A stretch of 64,000 bases of DNA. Origin: Pseudalkalibacillus sp051842935. Its GTDB lineage: Bacteria > Bacillota > Bacilli > Bacillales > Fictibacillaceae. The position numbers were made by a program, and so were the translations under genes. The DNA is taken from positions 1 through 64,000 of the forward strand of contig NZ_JBPXRR010000001.1 of NCBI RefSeq assembly GCF_051842935.1, in the 5' to 3' direction. Below, one piece after another: positions 8,659 to 17,441 of the stretch (its first letter is position 1; each line of letters starts with the position of its first letter). The notes beneath the pieces were generated by a model. That model had not been told where the DNA came from, did no database searches, and was given only the letters and a program-made list of their open reading frames with translations.

Positions 8659-8673
8659 AAAACAACTGTGTCA

Positions 8674-8780
8674 TACCAGGTACGCTCAAAGAGTCGTTGG
8701 GGGAGAAGGACGTTCAGATGGTGCCAGGCACCGATCTTGAACCGTTGGGAGACAACGGGTTCATTTCGGTGCATGGCACT
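8674..8780. repeat. three-block palindromic intergenic element, copy 1
   Basis: Three short palindrome-like blocks, TACCAGGTAC (8674), GGTGCCAGGCACC (8720) and GGTGCATGGCAC (8768), start 46 and 48 bp apart. The segment GTTGGGGGAGAAGGA lies between blocks 1 and 2. A second copy with identical spacing lies at 14260-14366. No ORF is present. This is a dispersed intergenic repeat of unknown role. Confidence 0.8.
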
Positions 8781-8867
8781 GCTATGAGTACTGCTATTGA
8801 AACTGCGAAGTCAATTTGGACATGCTATAATGGATGAGGTTTTAGTTTTTAAAAGAGGTGAATGAAG

Positions 8868-9338
8868 TTGGCAGTCCATATCGTTTTGTATCAGCCTGAA
8901 ATTCCTGCGAATACAGGGAATATCGCTCGTACTTGTGCAGCGACCGATACGCATTTGCACTTGATTCGTCCGCTTGGTTTTTCCACGGATGACAAGATGT
9001 TGAAGAGAGCGGGGCTGGATTATTGGGAGCATGTGAACATTACTTATTATGACTCGATCGATGAGTTTTTCGAACAGACGGAAGGCGAGTATTTCTTATT
9101 GACCAAGTTTGGCAAGAAGCCGCATACATCCTTTGATTACAGCAATCCTGAAGAAGATTACTACTTCGTCTTCGGTAAGGAAACCACTGGTCTTCCGGAC
9201 GAAGTCAAGGAGGCGTATGCAGATCGTTGCCTGCGTATCCCGATGACAAACAATGTGCGGTCTTTGAACCTATCCAACACAGCTGCGATTCTCGTGTACG
9301 AGGCTTTGAGACAGCTGGACTATCTGCATTTAAAATAG
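8868..9338 (+). CDS. trmL: tRNA (cytidine/uridine-2'-O)-methyltransferase TrmL
   Basis: This 156-aa SPOUT (trefoil-knot) enzyme methylates the ribose of the wobble nucleotide 34 in certain leucine tRNAs using S-adenosylmethionine. The N-terminal motif is YQPEIPANTGNIARTC. The SAM-binding knot includes FGKETTGLPDEV (about 103-114) and RIPMTNNVRSLNLSNTAAIL (about 125-144). Start choice: GAGGTG (8855-8860) is only 1 nt from the ATG at 8862 but 7 nt from TTG at 8868, and starting at TTG gives an N-terminus matching known CspR/TrmL proteins. A bidirectional terminator follows. Two leucine tRNAs lie at the start of the window. Confidence 0.95.
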   Translation: MAVHIVLYQPEIPANTGNIARTCAATDTHLHLIRPLGFSTDDKMLKRAGLDYWEHVNITYYDSIDEFFEQTEGEYFLLTKFGKKPHTSFDYSNPEEDYYFVFGKETTGLPDEVKEAYADRCLRIPMTNNVRSLNLSNTAAILVYEALRQLDYLHLK

Positions 9339-9343
9339 GCACA

Positions 9344-9384
9344 AAAAAACGACTGAATCCTTTGCGGATTTCAGTCGTTTTCTT
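9344..9384. terminator. bidirectional terminator between trmL and the 30-aa gene
   Basis: The long stem AAACGACTGAATCC/GGATTTCAGTCGTTT is flanked by T runs on either strand and serves both convergent genes. Confidence 0.9.
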
Positions 9385-9402
9385 GTGGTATGTAGACCAC
9401 AG

Positions 9403-9495
9403 TTATTTTCTTGTACCTGGACGATCATTATATCCAGCAGTGAAAATAGCTACTAAAAAGGCAAGAATAACACCTAAAATGAGGACAAAGCTCAT
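9403..9495 (-). CDS. 30-aa single-pass membrane peptide
   Basis: This short ORF encodes MSFVLILGVILAFLVAIFTA followed by GYNDRPGTRK: one hydrophobic helix of about 18 residues and a short basic tail. AAAGGAGG lies 7 nt upstream of the ATG, an excellent ribosome site, and the gene ends before a bidirectional terminator. I do not recognise a named family. Spore-formers encode many such small hydrophobic proteins, so a membrane or sporulation role is conceivable only by analogy. The convergent neighbour is trmL. Confidence 0.7.
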   Translation of the reverse strand: MSFVLILGVILAFLVAIFTAGYNDRPGTRK

Positions 9496-9679
9496 ATAAC
9501 ATCCTCCTTTAGAGCATAGTATATCCATTCATACATACCATTATAGCAAATCACACAGAATTGTATATGAAAAACTGTGACAAAAATGTAATAATGAAAA
9601 GGGATCATATGGTTTCTTGTTTCCAAATGGCAATCTAGGAACCGATTACATTAGATAAAATACATACTGGGAGTTTTAC

Positions 9680-10246
9680 ATGCTGGGGAAAAACACATAT
9701 TTGACGGGGTATTTCCCGTTGTTTGCCATCATTTTATTCAGTTCGTCTTTCGGTTATTATACGGAAGCGTATCTCATCGGACAATTGAAGCGGTTAGGGA
9801 TTTATCGCGGGATGACAGAGCTGTTCTCCAACGTTCAAATCGAATTAGCGCTCTGGTTCATCTGTACGTTGCTCTTTTTCATGTTGTTCGCCGCCTTGAA
9901 GTTGATCTCAGACACGTTGATTGAGTTATCCCTATTTTTCTTTTCAAAAGAAGGGGAAGGGGCGACGTTGAATCAGATCAGAGGAGGCAGTTCCATCTTT
10001 CTCGTCGGCAGTCTTTGTTCGATTCTACTGGTCAAATCAACCATTCTCTTACCGATACTATTCGTGCTGACAGCTTTCATCTACTTCTTTTACTTTGTTT
10101 ATAAGGCGGGCTCTGCTCTGACGACGGCAGGGATGTTCGGATTGATCTTCATGCACATGCTGTTTTGGGCTTGTTTTACATTAGGCGTCTTATATGCGGT
10201 CCTACAAGTTTATAAAGCGTTCATGTCTAGTATCTTACCTGGATAA
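9680..10246 (+). CDS. integral membrane protein, probable DUF5366 (YufK-like)
   Basis: This 188-aa protein has about five transmembrane helices (roughly 8-28, 52-76, 108-125, 127-147 and 155-180). The conserved-looking segment FGYYTEAYLIGQLKRLGIYR follows helix 1. Length and hydropathy fit the Bacillus YufK/DUF5366 family, whose function is unknown; the family call is from memory and moderate. The ATG is preceded by GGGAG with 7-nt spacing. It is flanked by a bidirectional terminator shared with the convergent penicillin-binding protein gene. Confidence 0.7.
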   Translation: MLGKNTYLTGYFPLFAIILFSSSFGYYTEAYLIGQLKRLGIYRGMTELFSNVQIELALWFICTLLFFMLFAALKLISDTLIELSLFFFSKEGEGATLNQIRGGSSIFLVGSLCSILLVKSTILLPILFVLTAFIYFFYFVYKAGSALTTAGMFGLIFMHMLFWACFTLGVLYAVLQVYKAFMSSILPG

Positions 10247-10278
10247 AAAAAGGGATGACAGTGATGTCATCCCTTTTG
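10244..10278. terminator. bidirectional terminator
   Basis: The stem AAAAGGGATGACA/TGTCATCCCTTTT with a 4-nt loop serves the convergent membrane-protein and PBP genes. Confidence 0.9.
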
Positions 10279-12147
10279 ACGTAGTGTCGTTCTCATGATC
10301 TGCTTCCAGACTTTCATGTGTTGAGCCTGGCTTTGCACGTAAGGGATCGGAGCGGGTTTGTCTTTTCCGACCCAGATGCCTGCTGTATAACGGTCAGTCA
10401 TTCCGATGAACCAGAGATCTTTGGTGTTGTTCGTCGTTCCTGTTTTGCCACCGATATAAGGAGCAGGAATAGACGCTTGTCTTCCAGTCCCGCTCGTCAT
10501 CACATGATTCAATAGCGTACGCATCTTGTCGTTCGTGTTTTTGGACCACACTTCCTTCGGTTTGTCACCCCATGTATAGAGCAACTCTCCATTTGGCTTC
10601 AATACACGCTTGATGGCTCGGGAAGGCTGGTAGTTGCCTCCGTTGCTGAACGTCGTATAGGCATTCGTCATCTCGAGCGGGCTCACCCCCTTTGTAAAAC
10701 CACCGAGTACTGAAGACAATTTCTGATCGGTTTCATAGACCTCCTGAAAATCAAAAGGCTCCAGGTAGTTGAATGCTTTCTTCACACCGATTCTGTCCGT
10801 CAGTCGTACCGCTGCTGTGTTGATCGATTTTCCGATTGCCTCTCGGATGGAAACTTTTCCGTAAACTGCGTTTCCGTAGTTTTGAGGACAGTAGTCTCCT
10901 TTACAAATGGGCGAGGCGTTGATCGGTACATTCAGTGGTGTCGAAGTTACATCCAAAAAGGGGGCAAAAGCGAGCAATGGTTTGATCGTTGAGCCAGGCT
11001 GTCGATAGGCTTGATAGGCTCGGTTGAATTCATTCGCTTTCATGTTTTTTCCGCCCACCATGGCGGCAACTTGTCGGGTCTGATGATCAAGGATGACGAA
11101 AGCGCCTTCCACTTGTGCTGGCAATGTCTTCAGCCCCTTTTGTGCCTCCTTCTGTAGCGTCGTGTTCAGGTGCGTTTCGATTTTGACGCCTTGCTTGTAC
11201 ACGAGATCATACACGAACTGATCAAGTTCACGGTCGATTTTCTCCTTTTCCTCGTCTAAGTTAGCTTGCTGCCATTTTTCCTCAAAACCCTCAGAGTGTC
11301 GGATGAGTTGCTTCAACTCATGAAGGACATAGGACGTGTAATCTGGGTATAGATACTCAGACTTTGTCACCTGAAGGGTGATTTTTTCCTTTTTCGCTTG
11401 TTGCCATTCTTCCTCTGTGATGAATTGGTTTTCCTTCATTTTCTGAAGGACGTAGTGCTGACGGCTCATGGCTGGTTCCAGGTGCCGCGTCGGATCATAG
11501 TGATTCGGGCTGTTCGGAATACCGCAGAGCAGAGCGATCTCTCCGAGGGACAACTCCCGTACGGTTTTACCGAAATAATACTGGCTGGCGGTTTCGATAC
11601 CGTACACGCCGTTTCCGAAGTAGATGGCGTTACTGTACAGCTCGAAAATTTCCTCTTTTGACAGCTGATTTTCCAGTTGATAAGAGAAGAAGGCTTCATT
11701 CAGCTTTCGTTTATATGTTTTGGCGTGTGATAAAAATAAGTTCCTTGCAAGCTGCTGGGTGATCGTGCTTCCGCCTTGCTGAGGCGTTTGGGAGCGGGCA
11801 TTCACAATCATCGCCCGGATGATGGCGGACCCGTCGATTCCGGTGTGCTCGAAAAAATGATTGTCTTCAGCCGCAACGAACGCATGAATGACCGAGATCG
11901 GCAGTTGTTCAAAAGGTATGTAATTTCGATGTTCGGTTCCGTGTAAGGTGGCGATTTTCGTACCATCTTGCGCATGGACGGTCGAACTTTCGGTCAGGTC
12001 GATCGTTTCAATCGGGACCTGATTTTCAATCATATCGGTCGGTGATTCAACTTGCTGGAGGTCGGCCCAAACATCATCTGAGAAGGCGTACATCACCATC
12101 AAAAGGCTTGCTGTTATGATATATCCTGCGAAAAGTCTCACGTACAT
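10267..12147 (-). CDS. class A penicillin-binding protein (glycosyltransferase/transpeptidase)
   Basis: This 626-aa bifunctional peptidoglycan synthase is anchored by an N-terminal membrane helix (about 5-22). The GT51 glycosyltransferase domain shows EDNHFFEHTGID with catalytic Glu94 and GGSTITQQLARN (125-136). The transpeptidase domain has all three motifs: S386-T-I-K389, S441-I-N443 and K568-T-G570. Length resembles the B. subtilis PbpF/PbpG group, which act in vegetative and spore-wall synthesis; the exact orthologue is not assigned. AAGGA lies close to the ATG; an alternative GTG two codons downstream has better spacing. It is divergent from prkA and shares its end with a bidirectional terminator. 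Confidence 0.94.
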   Translation of the reverse strand: MYVRLFAGYIITASLLMVMYAFSDDVWADLQQVESPTDMIENQVPIETIDLTESSTVHAQDGTKIATLHGTEHRNYIPFEQLPISVIHAFVAAEDNHFFEHTGIDGSAIIRAMIVNARSQTPQQGGSTITQQLARNLFLSHAKTYKRKLNEAFFSYQLENQLSKEEIFELYSNAIYFGNGVYGIETASQYYFGKTVRELSLGEIALLCGIPNSPNHYDPTRHLEPAMSRQHYVLQKMKENQFITEEEWQQAKKEKITLQVTKSEYLYPDYTSYVLHELKQLIRHSEGFEEKWQQANLDEEKEKIDRELDQFVYDLVYKQGVKIETHLNTTLQKEAQKGLKTLPAQVEGAFVILDHQTRQVAAMVGGKNMKANEFNRAYQAYRQPGSTIKPLLAFAPFLDVTSTPLNVPINASPICKGDYCPQNYGNAVYGKVSIREAIGKSINTAAVRLTDRIGVKKAFNYLEPFDFQEVYETDQKLSSVLGGFTKGVSPLEMTNAYTTFSNGGNYQPSRAIKRVLKPNGELLYTWGDKPKEVWSKNTNDKMRTLLNHVMTSGTGRQASIPAPYIGGKTGTTNNTKDLWFIGMTDRYTAGIWVGKDKPAPIPYVQSQAQHMKVWKQIMRTTLRQKG

Positions 12148-12215
12148 CCTGTCCTTAAGTAGAGTGTCTTTCTATAGTTTACCATGTCTGGAAACCATCT
12201 GGTTCAAAAGAAATC

Positions 12216-12244
12216 GAATGTTACCGGGTGTCCGGGCATACGAT
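12216..12244 (+). promoter_or_regulatory. possible sigma-E-type promoter of prkA
   Basis: GAATGTT (-35-like) and CATACGAT (-10-like) are separated by 14 bp, resembling the sigma-E pattern (ATATT, about 14 bp, CATACA-T), and lie 37 bp before the prkA ATG. B. subtilis prkA is a mother-cell sporulation gene, which fits. It is a visual match only. Confidence 0.45.
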
Positions 12245-12281
12245 GTATTACATGTACGATTATTCCTTGGAGGGGGTACTC

Positions 12282-14177
12282 ATGGATATTTTAGGTAAAT
12301 TGCAACAGCATCGTGAAGAAGAAAAAAGACTGGTTTGGGAAGGTACCTTCGCTGAATATTTGGAGATTTTACGAGAGCGTCCTGAAGTTGCTCAATCTGC
12401 CCATTCTCGTGTTTATAATATGATTAAAAGTCATGGCATTGAAGATATGAATGGAAAGAAGAAGTTCAATTTCTTCTCCAATCAGATCTTTGGGCTGGAA
12501 GATTCGGTAGAGCGGCTTGTTGAGGAGTATTTCCATCCATCTGCAAAAAGGCTTGATGTCCGTAAGCGTATTTTGCTGTTGATGGGTCCAGTCAGTGGAG
12601 GTAAATCGACAATCGTTACGATGTTGAAGCGGGGACTGGAAGCTTACTCCAAGACAGACGAAGGCGCAGTATATGCCATCAAAGGATGTCCGATGCATGA
12701 GGATCCATTGCACTTGATTCCTCACAACATGCGCGATGATTTCCACAAGGAGTATGGCATCCGTATTGAAGGTTCGTTGTCTCCGCTGAACATGATGCGT
12801 TTGGAGCAGGAGTTCGATGGCCGTATCGAGGACATGATGGTCGAGCGAATCTTCTTCAGTGAAGATAAGCGGACAGGGATCGGGACGTTCAGTCCGTCCG
12901 ATCCGAAGTCTCAAGATATTGCCGATTTGACAGGTAGCATCGACTTTTCTACGATCGCTGAATTCGGTTCCGAATCAGACCCACGTGCCTATCGTTTTGA
13001 CGGTGAGTTGAACAAAGCGAACCGAGGGATGATGGAGTTCCAGGAAATGTTGAAGTGTGATGAGAAGTTCTTATGGCACTTATTGTCGTTGACGCAAGAG
13101 GGGAATTTCAAGGCGGGCCGCTTTGCACTGATTTCGGCGGATGAGCTGATTGTAGCGCATACGAACGAAGCAGAGTACAAGTCGTTCATTTCGAATAAGA
13201 AAAATGAGGCGTTGCATTCACGGATCATCGTCATGCCGATTCCTTATAACCTGAAGGTGACAGAAGAAGAGAAGATTTATGAAAAGATGATCAGTGACAG
13301 TGACATCGGTGACATTCATATTGCTCCTCATGCCTTACGTGTTGCTGCGATATTCTCTGTATTGACGAGGTTGAAGGAGTCATCGAAGCAAGGTGTCGAT
13401 GTTGTGAAAAAGATGCGACTCTATGATGGTGAGAATGTAGAGGGCTTTAACACGGCGGATGTCGAGGAAATGAAGAAGGAGTTCAATGATGAAGGAATGA
13501 GCGGAATCGATCCGCGTTATGTCATCAACCGGATATCATCTGCAATCATACGTAAAGAAGTACCAGCCATCAGTCCGCTTGATGTGTTACGCTCGTTGAA
13601 GGATGGACTCGATCAACATGCTTCGATCTCGAAGGAAGACCGCGAGAAGTATATCAATTTCATATCGGTCGCACGTAAAGAGTACGACGATATTGCGAAG
13701 AAAGAAGTACAAAAGGCATTCGTCTATTCCTATGAAGAGTCTGCCAAAACACTTATGGACAATTATCTCGACAACGTAGAAGCGTATTGTAACAAGAATA
13801 AGTTACGCGATCCATTGACAGGTGATGAGATGAATCCAGACGAAAAGCTCATGCGTTCCATTGAAGAACAGATCGGTATTTCAGAGAATGCGAAGAAAGC
13901 ATTCCGTGAAGAGATTTTGATCCGTATTTCGGCGTATGCTCGTAAAGGCAAGAAATTCGATTACAACTCTCATGAGCGTTTACGTGAAGCGATCCAGAAG
14001 AAGCTGTTCGCTGATTTGAAGGATGTCGTAAAGATTACCACGTCCACGAAGACACCGGATGAGTCGCAGTTGAAGAAGGTAAACGAAGTTATCGCTCGCT
14101 TGATTGATGAGCACGGATACAATTCCATTTCGGCGAATGAGCTGCTCCGCTATGTCGGAAGCTTGCTGAACCGCTAG
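12282..14177 (+). CDS. prkA: PrkA AAA-type serine protein kinase/protease
   Basis: This 631-aa protein is the same length as B. subtilis PrkA. The N-terminal AAA module has a Walker A GPVSGGKST near residue 105. The C-terminal PrkA domain is the kinase-like part. In B. subtilis it is made in the mother cell under sigma-E and influences sigma-K-dependent steps. The start at 12282 follows GGAGGGGG with 7 nt spacing; an upstream in-frame ATG at 12228 lies within the putative promoter. YhbH (16159) and SpoVR (31843), its usual genomic partners in other bacteria, are also in this window. The gene ends at a terminator. Confidence 0.96.
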   Translation: MDILGKLQQHREEEKRLVWEGTFAEYLEILRERPEVAQSAHSRVYNMIKSHGIEDMNGKKKFNFFSNQIFGLEDSVERLVEEYFHPSAKRLDVRKRILLLMGPVSGGKSTIVTMLKRGLEAYSKTDEGAVYAIKGCPMHEDPLHLIPHNMRDDFHKEYGIRIEGSLSPLNMMRLEQEFDGRIEDMMVERIFFSEDKRTGIGTFSPSDPKSQDIADLTGSIDFSTIAEFGSESDPRAYRFDGELNKANRGMMEFQEMLKCDEKFLWHLLSLTQEGNFKAGRFALISADELIVAHTNEAEYKSFISNKKNEALHSRIIVMPIPYNLKVTEEEKIYEKMISDSDIGDIHIAPHALRVAAIFSVLTRLKESSKQGVDVVKKMRLYDGENVEGFNTADVEEMKKEFNDEGMSGIDPRYVINRISSAIIRKEVPAISPLDVLRSLKDGLDQHASISKEDREKYINFISVARKEYDDIAKKEVQKAFVYSYEESAKTLMDNYLDNVEAYCNKNKLRDPLTGDEMNPDEKLMRSIEEQIGISENAKKAFREEILIRISAYARKGKKFDYNSHERLREAIQKKLFADLKDVVKITTSTKTPDESQLKKVNEVIARLIDEHGYNSISANELLRYVGSLLNR

Positions 14178-14210
14178 ATGGTGACAAGAGTATAGGAATG
14201 GATGAAAGAG

Positions 14211-14238
14211 AAAAGGCGTACAGCAGTGCGCCTTTTTT
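14211..14238 (+). terminator. terminator after prkA
   Basis: The stem AAAAGGCGTAC/GTGCGCCTTTT is followed by a T run. Confidence 0.9.
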
Positions 14239-14259
14239 GGGTTGAATGACGAACGGCAG

Positions 14260-14366
14260 TACCAGGTACCATTTGTAAGCCGTTGGGGGAGTAGGATTGA
14301 AAAATGGTACCTGGTACCGAATCAAAACCGTTGATACACCTGCTTTGTATTATCGTACCTGGCACC
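14260..14366. repeat. three-block palindromic intergenic element, copy 2
   Basis: Blocks TACCAGGTACC (14260), GGTACCTGGTACC (14306) and CGTACCTGGCACC (14354) start 46 and 48 bp apart, exactly as in the copy at 8674. CGTTGGGGGAGTAGGA lies between blocks 1 and 2. Block sequences differ (GGTGCC against GGTACC) while symmetry is kept. Confidence 0.8.
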
Positions 14367-14481
14367 GCCGTAAGGTTTGTCAAAAACTTTACACAAGTTT
14401 AACCTTTGGTGCACTTGCTATTAAATTGTATAAAATGGTAGATTAAAGATATCAAAGGTAAAAAAGGGTGTGTAAACATAC

Positions 14482-15036
14482 ATGACCAAAACAAAGAACA
14501 GTTTTTGGGAATGGATTAAAGCAATCGGCATTGCCCTTCTGATTGCGTTTGTCGTCCGTCATTTCCTGTTTACGAATTATGTCGTATTCGGAGAGTCCAT
14601 GATGCCGACGATCCAAGAAGGCAACCGTTTAATCGTCAATAAAATCAACTATGACATTTCTGATCCTAACCGATTTGATTTAATCGTCTTTCGAGCGAAT
14701 GAACAAGAAGACTACATCAAACGTGTCATCGGTCTGCCCGGTGATAAGATTGAGTATCGCAATGATAAACTATTCATCAATGATAAACCGGTAGAGGAGC
14801 CATATTTAGAGCGTTTCCGTGAAGACTTGCAGCAAGGCTCGCAATTGACTGGAGACTTTACGTTAAAAGATATCACAAAGAAAGAGCGGGTTCCTGAAGG
14901 GACGGTTTTCGTCCTTGGGGACAATCGCCTACACAGCATCGACAGCCGTCACATCGGCTTTGTGCCAGTGGAGAACATCGTCGGAGAAGTGAATTTACGT
15001 TATTGGCCAGTCTCTGAATTCAAACTCATCCAGTAG
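14482..15036 (+). CDS. signal peptidase I
   Basis: This 184-aa membrane serine/lysine protease removes signal peptides of secreted proteins. One N-terminal membrane anchor (about 10-32) is followed by the catalytic GESMMPT motif with Ser39, the YIKRVIGLPGD motif with Lys80, and the GDNR box near residue 152. The single anchor and small size match Gram-positive (SipS/SipT-type) enzymes. Box E reads HSIDSRHIG rather than the usual S-x-DSR with Ser before Asp, a normal family variant. The upstream region holds the second three-block palindromic element and no recognisable regulator site. Substrates made nearby could include the secreted proteins at 15370 and 17442. Confidence 0.95.
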   Translation: MTKTKNSFWEWIKAIGIALLIAFVVRHFLFTNYVVFGESMMPTIQEGNRLIVNKINYDISDPNRFDLIVFRANEQEDYIKRVIGLPGDKIEYRNDKLFINDKPVEEPYLERFREDLQQGSQLTGDFTLKDITKKERVPEGTVFVLGDNRLHSIDSRHIGFVPVENIVGEVNLRYWPVSEFKLIQ

Positions 15037-15088
15037 AGGTTTATGAAATCTTGATTTTGGGTAACGATAGTTTCAAGAGGTGGTAACC

Positions 15089-15262
15089 ATGACTAAAAAC
15101 AAAGGCGAAGAGCCTAAAAACAGTTCGATGGTACGAAACGAGAAAGAAATGAAAGAACACAGCAAAGTAATGGAAAACGTCTCGACGAATGAGGATGTCA
15201 GGAAAAGCGGTAAAACGCCTGACCCAGTCCAACATGAGCAAGAAGAAGACGATAAGGAATAG
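15089..15262 (+). CDS. 57-aa hydrophilic protein of unknown function
   Basis: This highly charged protein, rich in Lys, Glu and Asn, has no membrane segment or cysteine and an acidic C-terminus (EQEEDDKE). GAGGTGG lies 5 nt before the ATG at 15089; an upstream GTG overlaps that ribosome site. A terminator follows. Composition resembles small disordered proteins that are frequent in Bacillus spores and stress regulons, but I do not recognise the family and assign no function. Confidence 0.6.
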   Translation: MTKNKGEEPKNSSMVRNEKEMKEHSKVMENVSTNEDVRKSGKTPDPVQHEQEEDDKE

Positions 15263-15270
15263 GCATATAT

Positions 15271-15306
15271 GAAGAGGATGATCCCGATGGGTCATCCTCT
15301 TTTTCC
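15271..15306 (+). terminator. intrinsic terminator
   Basis: The stem GAGGATGATCC/GGGTCATCCTC with TTTTT. Confidence 0.88.
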
Positions 15307-15369
15307 TTGAAATACGAAACTTCTGCTCTCTTCCATCGTACATATTAGTAGAGAAAGGGGAGAGAGACG

Positions 15370-15903
15370 ATGTTTCTTGTACTTGGAATTGTGATGCTGA
15401 TCACGTTTGCGATTTTCATCATCCTGTATTTTGTCGCACCTCATTCCGAGATGATGCACGCGTTCGAAACGAAGAAAAGCTTTGTATTAGCACAGGCCGT
15501 CATATTGGGAGTTGCCGCCTATTTCTTCGGAGCCCATTTCAATGGACTGCACGAAGCGGAGTGGAGAGAAAGCTGGACGTATCCAGTTACCATCGGTTCG
15601 GAACCCGTTACATATGCGGGCAGTAAAACAAATGTAGGTATTGTCATGAATGAAAGACCGCAAGCGGATGAACAGTACGAAACAGAAATTCTCACCTGGG
15701 CTCCGTACGAAGAGCTTAAGCTGGAAGCGACACGTAAATGGGGCGGAGCAGATCCGTTAAATAAGATCCTCACTGAGCAAGCGAGTGAGAATGTGCCGTA
15801 TGCCTATCCTGTCACCTTTCAATTCCCAAAAGAGGGAACGTGGAAAATCAGCATCATAGCGGATGGGAATAAACTGAATGAAATCATCATAAGAGTGGAC
15901 TGA
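15370..15903 (+). CDS. membrane-anchored protein of unknown function
   Basis: This 177-aa protein has two N-terminal hydrophobic segments (about 2-22 and 38-55) and a ~120-residue extracytoplasmic domain predicted to be beta-rich (VTIGSEPVTYAG, KTNVGIVMN, VTFQFPKEGTWKISIIADG). The C-terminal part reads like an immunoglobulin-like or FixG/YtkA-like beta sandwich, but this is impression only. GGGGAGAGA precedes the ATG. It is monocistronic, between two terminators. I do not recognise it; a surface or envelope role is plausible from topology alone. Confidence 0.65.
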   Translation: MFLVLGIVMLITFAIFIILYFVAPHSEMMHAFETKKSFVLAQAVILGVAAYFFGAHFNGLHEAEWRESWTYPVTIGSEPVTYAGSKTNVGIVMNERPQADEQYETEILTWAPYEELKLEATRKWGGADPLNKILTEQASENVPYAYPVTFQFPKEGTWKISIIADGNKLNEIIIRVD

Positions 15904-15908
15904 TTATG

Positions 15909-15938
15909 AGACGACCTGTACGAACAGGTCGTTTTTTT
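15909..15938 (+). terminator. intrinsic terminator
   Basis: ACGACCTGT/ACAGGTCGT stem followed by seven T. Confidence 0.9.
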
Positions 15939-16100
15939 ACTTTCGGAGGCAGTTTTGTCCTACATCATCCCACTTCATGGACATTTCAAAATCACTTTTA
16001 AATTCAAGAACCTTGCATAGCGCGGAACTTTGTAGACAAGCAGGTTTTTGTTCGAATTTATTAGCAATTCTGAACATTTACTGCATAGGATAGAGTAATC

Positions 16101-16134
16101 CCCGAAAGTGAACGTGCTTTCCACTTTCAGGGAA
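16101..16134 (+). promoter_or_regulatory. hairpin in the yhbH leader
   Basis: CCCGAAAGTG and CACTTTCAGGG form a ~10-bp stem with one bulge, ending ~10 nt before the AAGGAGGGG ribosome site of yhbH. It lacks a T run, so it is not a terminator. It may affect mRNA stability or translation. Confidence 0.4.
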
Positions 16135-16158
16135 AATAAATAAGGAGGGGAATCATTT

Positions 16159-17328
16159 ATGACCGTCAACAAAAAAGAAAACTTCGTCGTGTCACAGGAG
16201 AACTGGTCCCTCCACCGCAAAGGTTATCAAGACCAACAGCGCCACATGGAAAAAGTACAGGAAGCTCTTAAGAACAATCTACCTGATCTGATTAGTGAGG
16301 AAAGTATCATTTTATCCAATGGTCATGATGTAATTAAAATTCCGATTCGTTCCCTGGATGAATATAAAATCCGTTATAACTACGATAAATCAAAACACGT
16401 CGGGCAGGGAGACGGAGACAGCCAAGTCGGTGATGTCATTGCACGCGATGGGAATTCAAGCGGTAAGAAAGGTGCCGGTAAAGGCAAAAAAGCAGGCGAT
16501 CAAGCGGGTGACGATTATTATGAAGCAGAAGTGTCCTTGCTAGAGCTTGAGGAATTGCTTTTCAAAGAGTTGGAATTGCCGAATCTGCAGCAGAAGGAAC
16601 AAGAGAATATCATCCGTGAGAAAGTCGAGTTCAACGACATTCGAAAAACCGGTCTGATGGGGAATATCGACAAGAAGAAGACCATCTTGACGGCTTACAA
16701 ACGTAATGCTCTGAAAGGTGATCCTTGCATAACCCCAATCTTTCCTGAGGATCTTCGTTTCAAGACGTGGAACCAAATCGAAAAGCCGGAATCGAAAGCC
16801 GTCGTACTTGCGATGATGGATACGTCAGGATCAATGGGCATCTGGGAAAAGTATATGGCAAGAAGCTTTTTCTTCTGGATGACACGTTTCCTCCGCTCTA
16901 AATATGAAACCGTTGAAATTGAATTTATTGCGCATCATACTGAAGCGAAAGTTGTATCGGAAGAGGACTTTTTCTCCAAAGGTGAAAGCGGCGGAACCAT
17001 CTGTTCATCAGCATATAAGAAAGCACTTGAGTTAATCGACCATAAATATCCACCAAGTCGATACAATATCTATCCATTCCACTTTTCTGATGGCGACAAT
17101 CTTACGAGTGATAATGCACGCTGTATCAAGCTCGTCAACAAAATCATGGAAGTATCGAACATGTTCGGCTACGGTGAAGTGAATCCATACAACAGACATT
17201 CAACACTGATGAGTGTATACAAGAACATCAAAAATGAGAAGTTCTATCACTACATTTTAAAAGAAAAACGCGATGTGTATCATTCGATGAGAAGCTTTTT
17301 TAAGAAAGGCGAAAAGGATCTGGCATAA
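16159..17328 (+). CDS. yhbH: sporulation protein YhbH (DUF444)
   Basis: This 389-aa protein is close to the length of B. subtilis YhbH. It has the DUF444 / von Willebrand A-like fold with a metal-site motif MMDTSGSMG near residue 220, a Gly/Lys-rich linker around 95-115, and C-terminal HFSDGDN. It is a sporulation protein by homology; in other bacteria the family partners with PrkA-type kinases and SpoVR proteins. AAGGAGGGG precedes the ATG. In this genome it is separated from prkA by four genes or elements rather than directly adjacent. A terminator follows. Confidence 0.95.
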   Translation: MTVNKKENFVVSQENWSLHRKGYQDQQRHMEKVQEALKNNLPDLISEESIILSNGHDVIKIPIRSLDEYKIRYNYDKSKHVGQGDGDSQVGDVIARDGNSSGKKGAGKGKKAGDQAGDDYYEAEVSLLELEELLFKELELPNLQQKEQENIIREKVEFNDIRKTGLMGNIDKKKTILTAYKRNALKGDPCITPIFPEDLRFKTWNQIEKPESKAVVLAMMDTSGSMGIWEKYMARSFFFWMTRFLRSKYETVEIEFIAHHTEAKVVSEEDFFSKGESGGTICSSAYKKALELIDHKYPPSRYNIYPFHFSDGDNLTSDNARCIKLVNKIMEVSNMFGYGEVNPYNRHSTLMSVYKNIKNEKFYHYILKEKRDVYHSMRSFFKKGEKDLA

Positions 17329-17338
17329 GCCTGATTTA

Positions 17339-17372
17339 CCCTTCATCATCATCAATGGATGAAGGGATTTTT
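17339..17372 (+). terminator. terminator after yhbH
   Basis: CCCTTCATC/GATGAAGGG stem with T-rich tail. Confidence 0.8.
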
Positions 17373-17441
17373 ATGGAAAAATAATCTCCCCGCGCTTACA
17401 TAAACTAAGAAAAATTCGAAAGGGGAGGTTCATAAAGCAGA

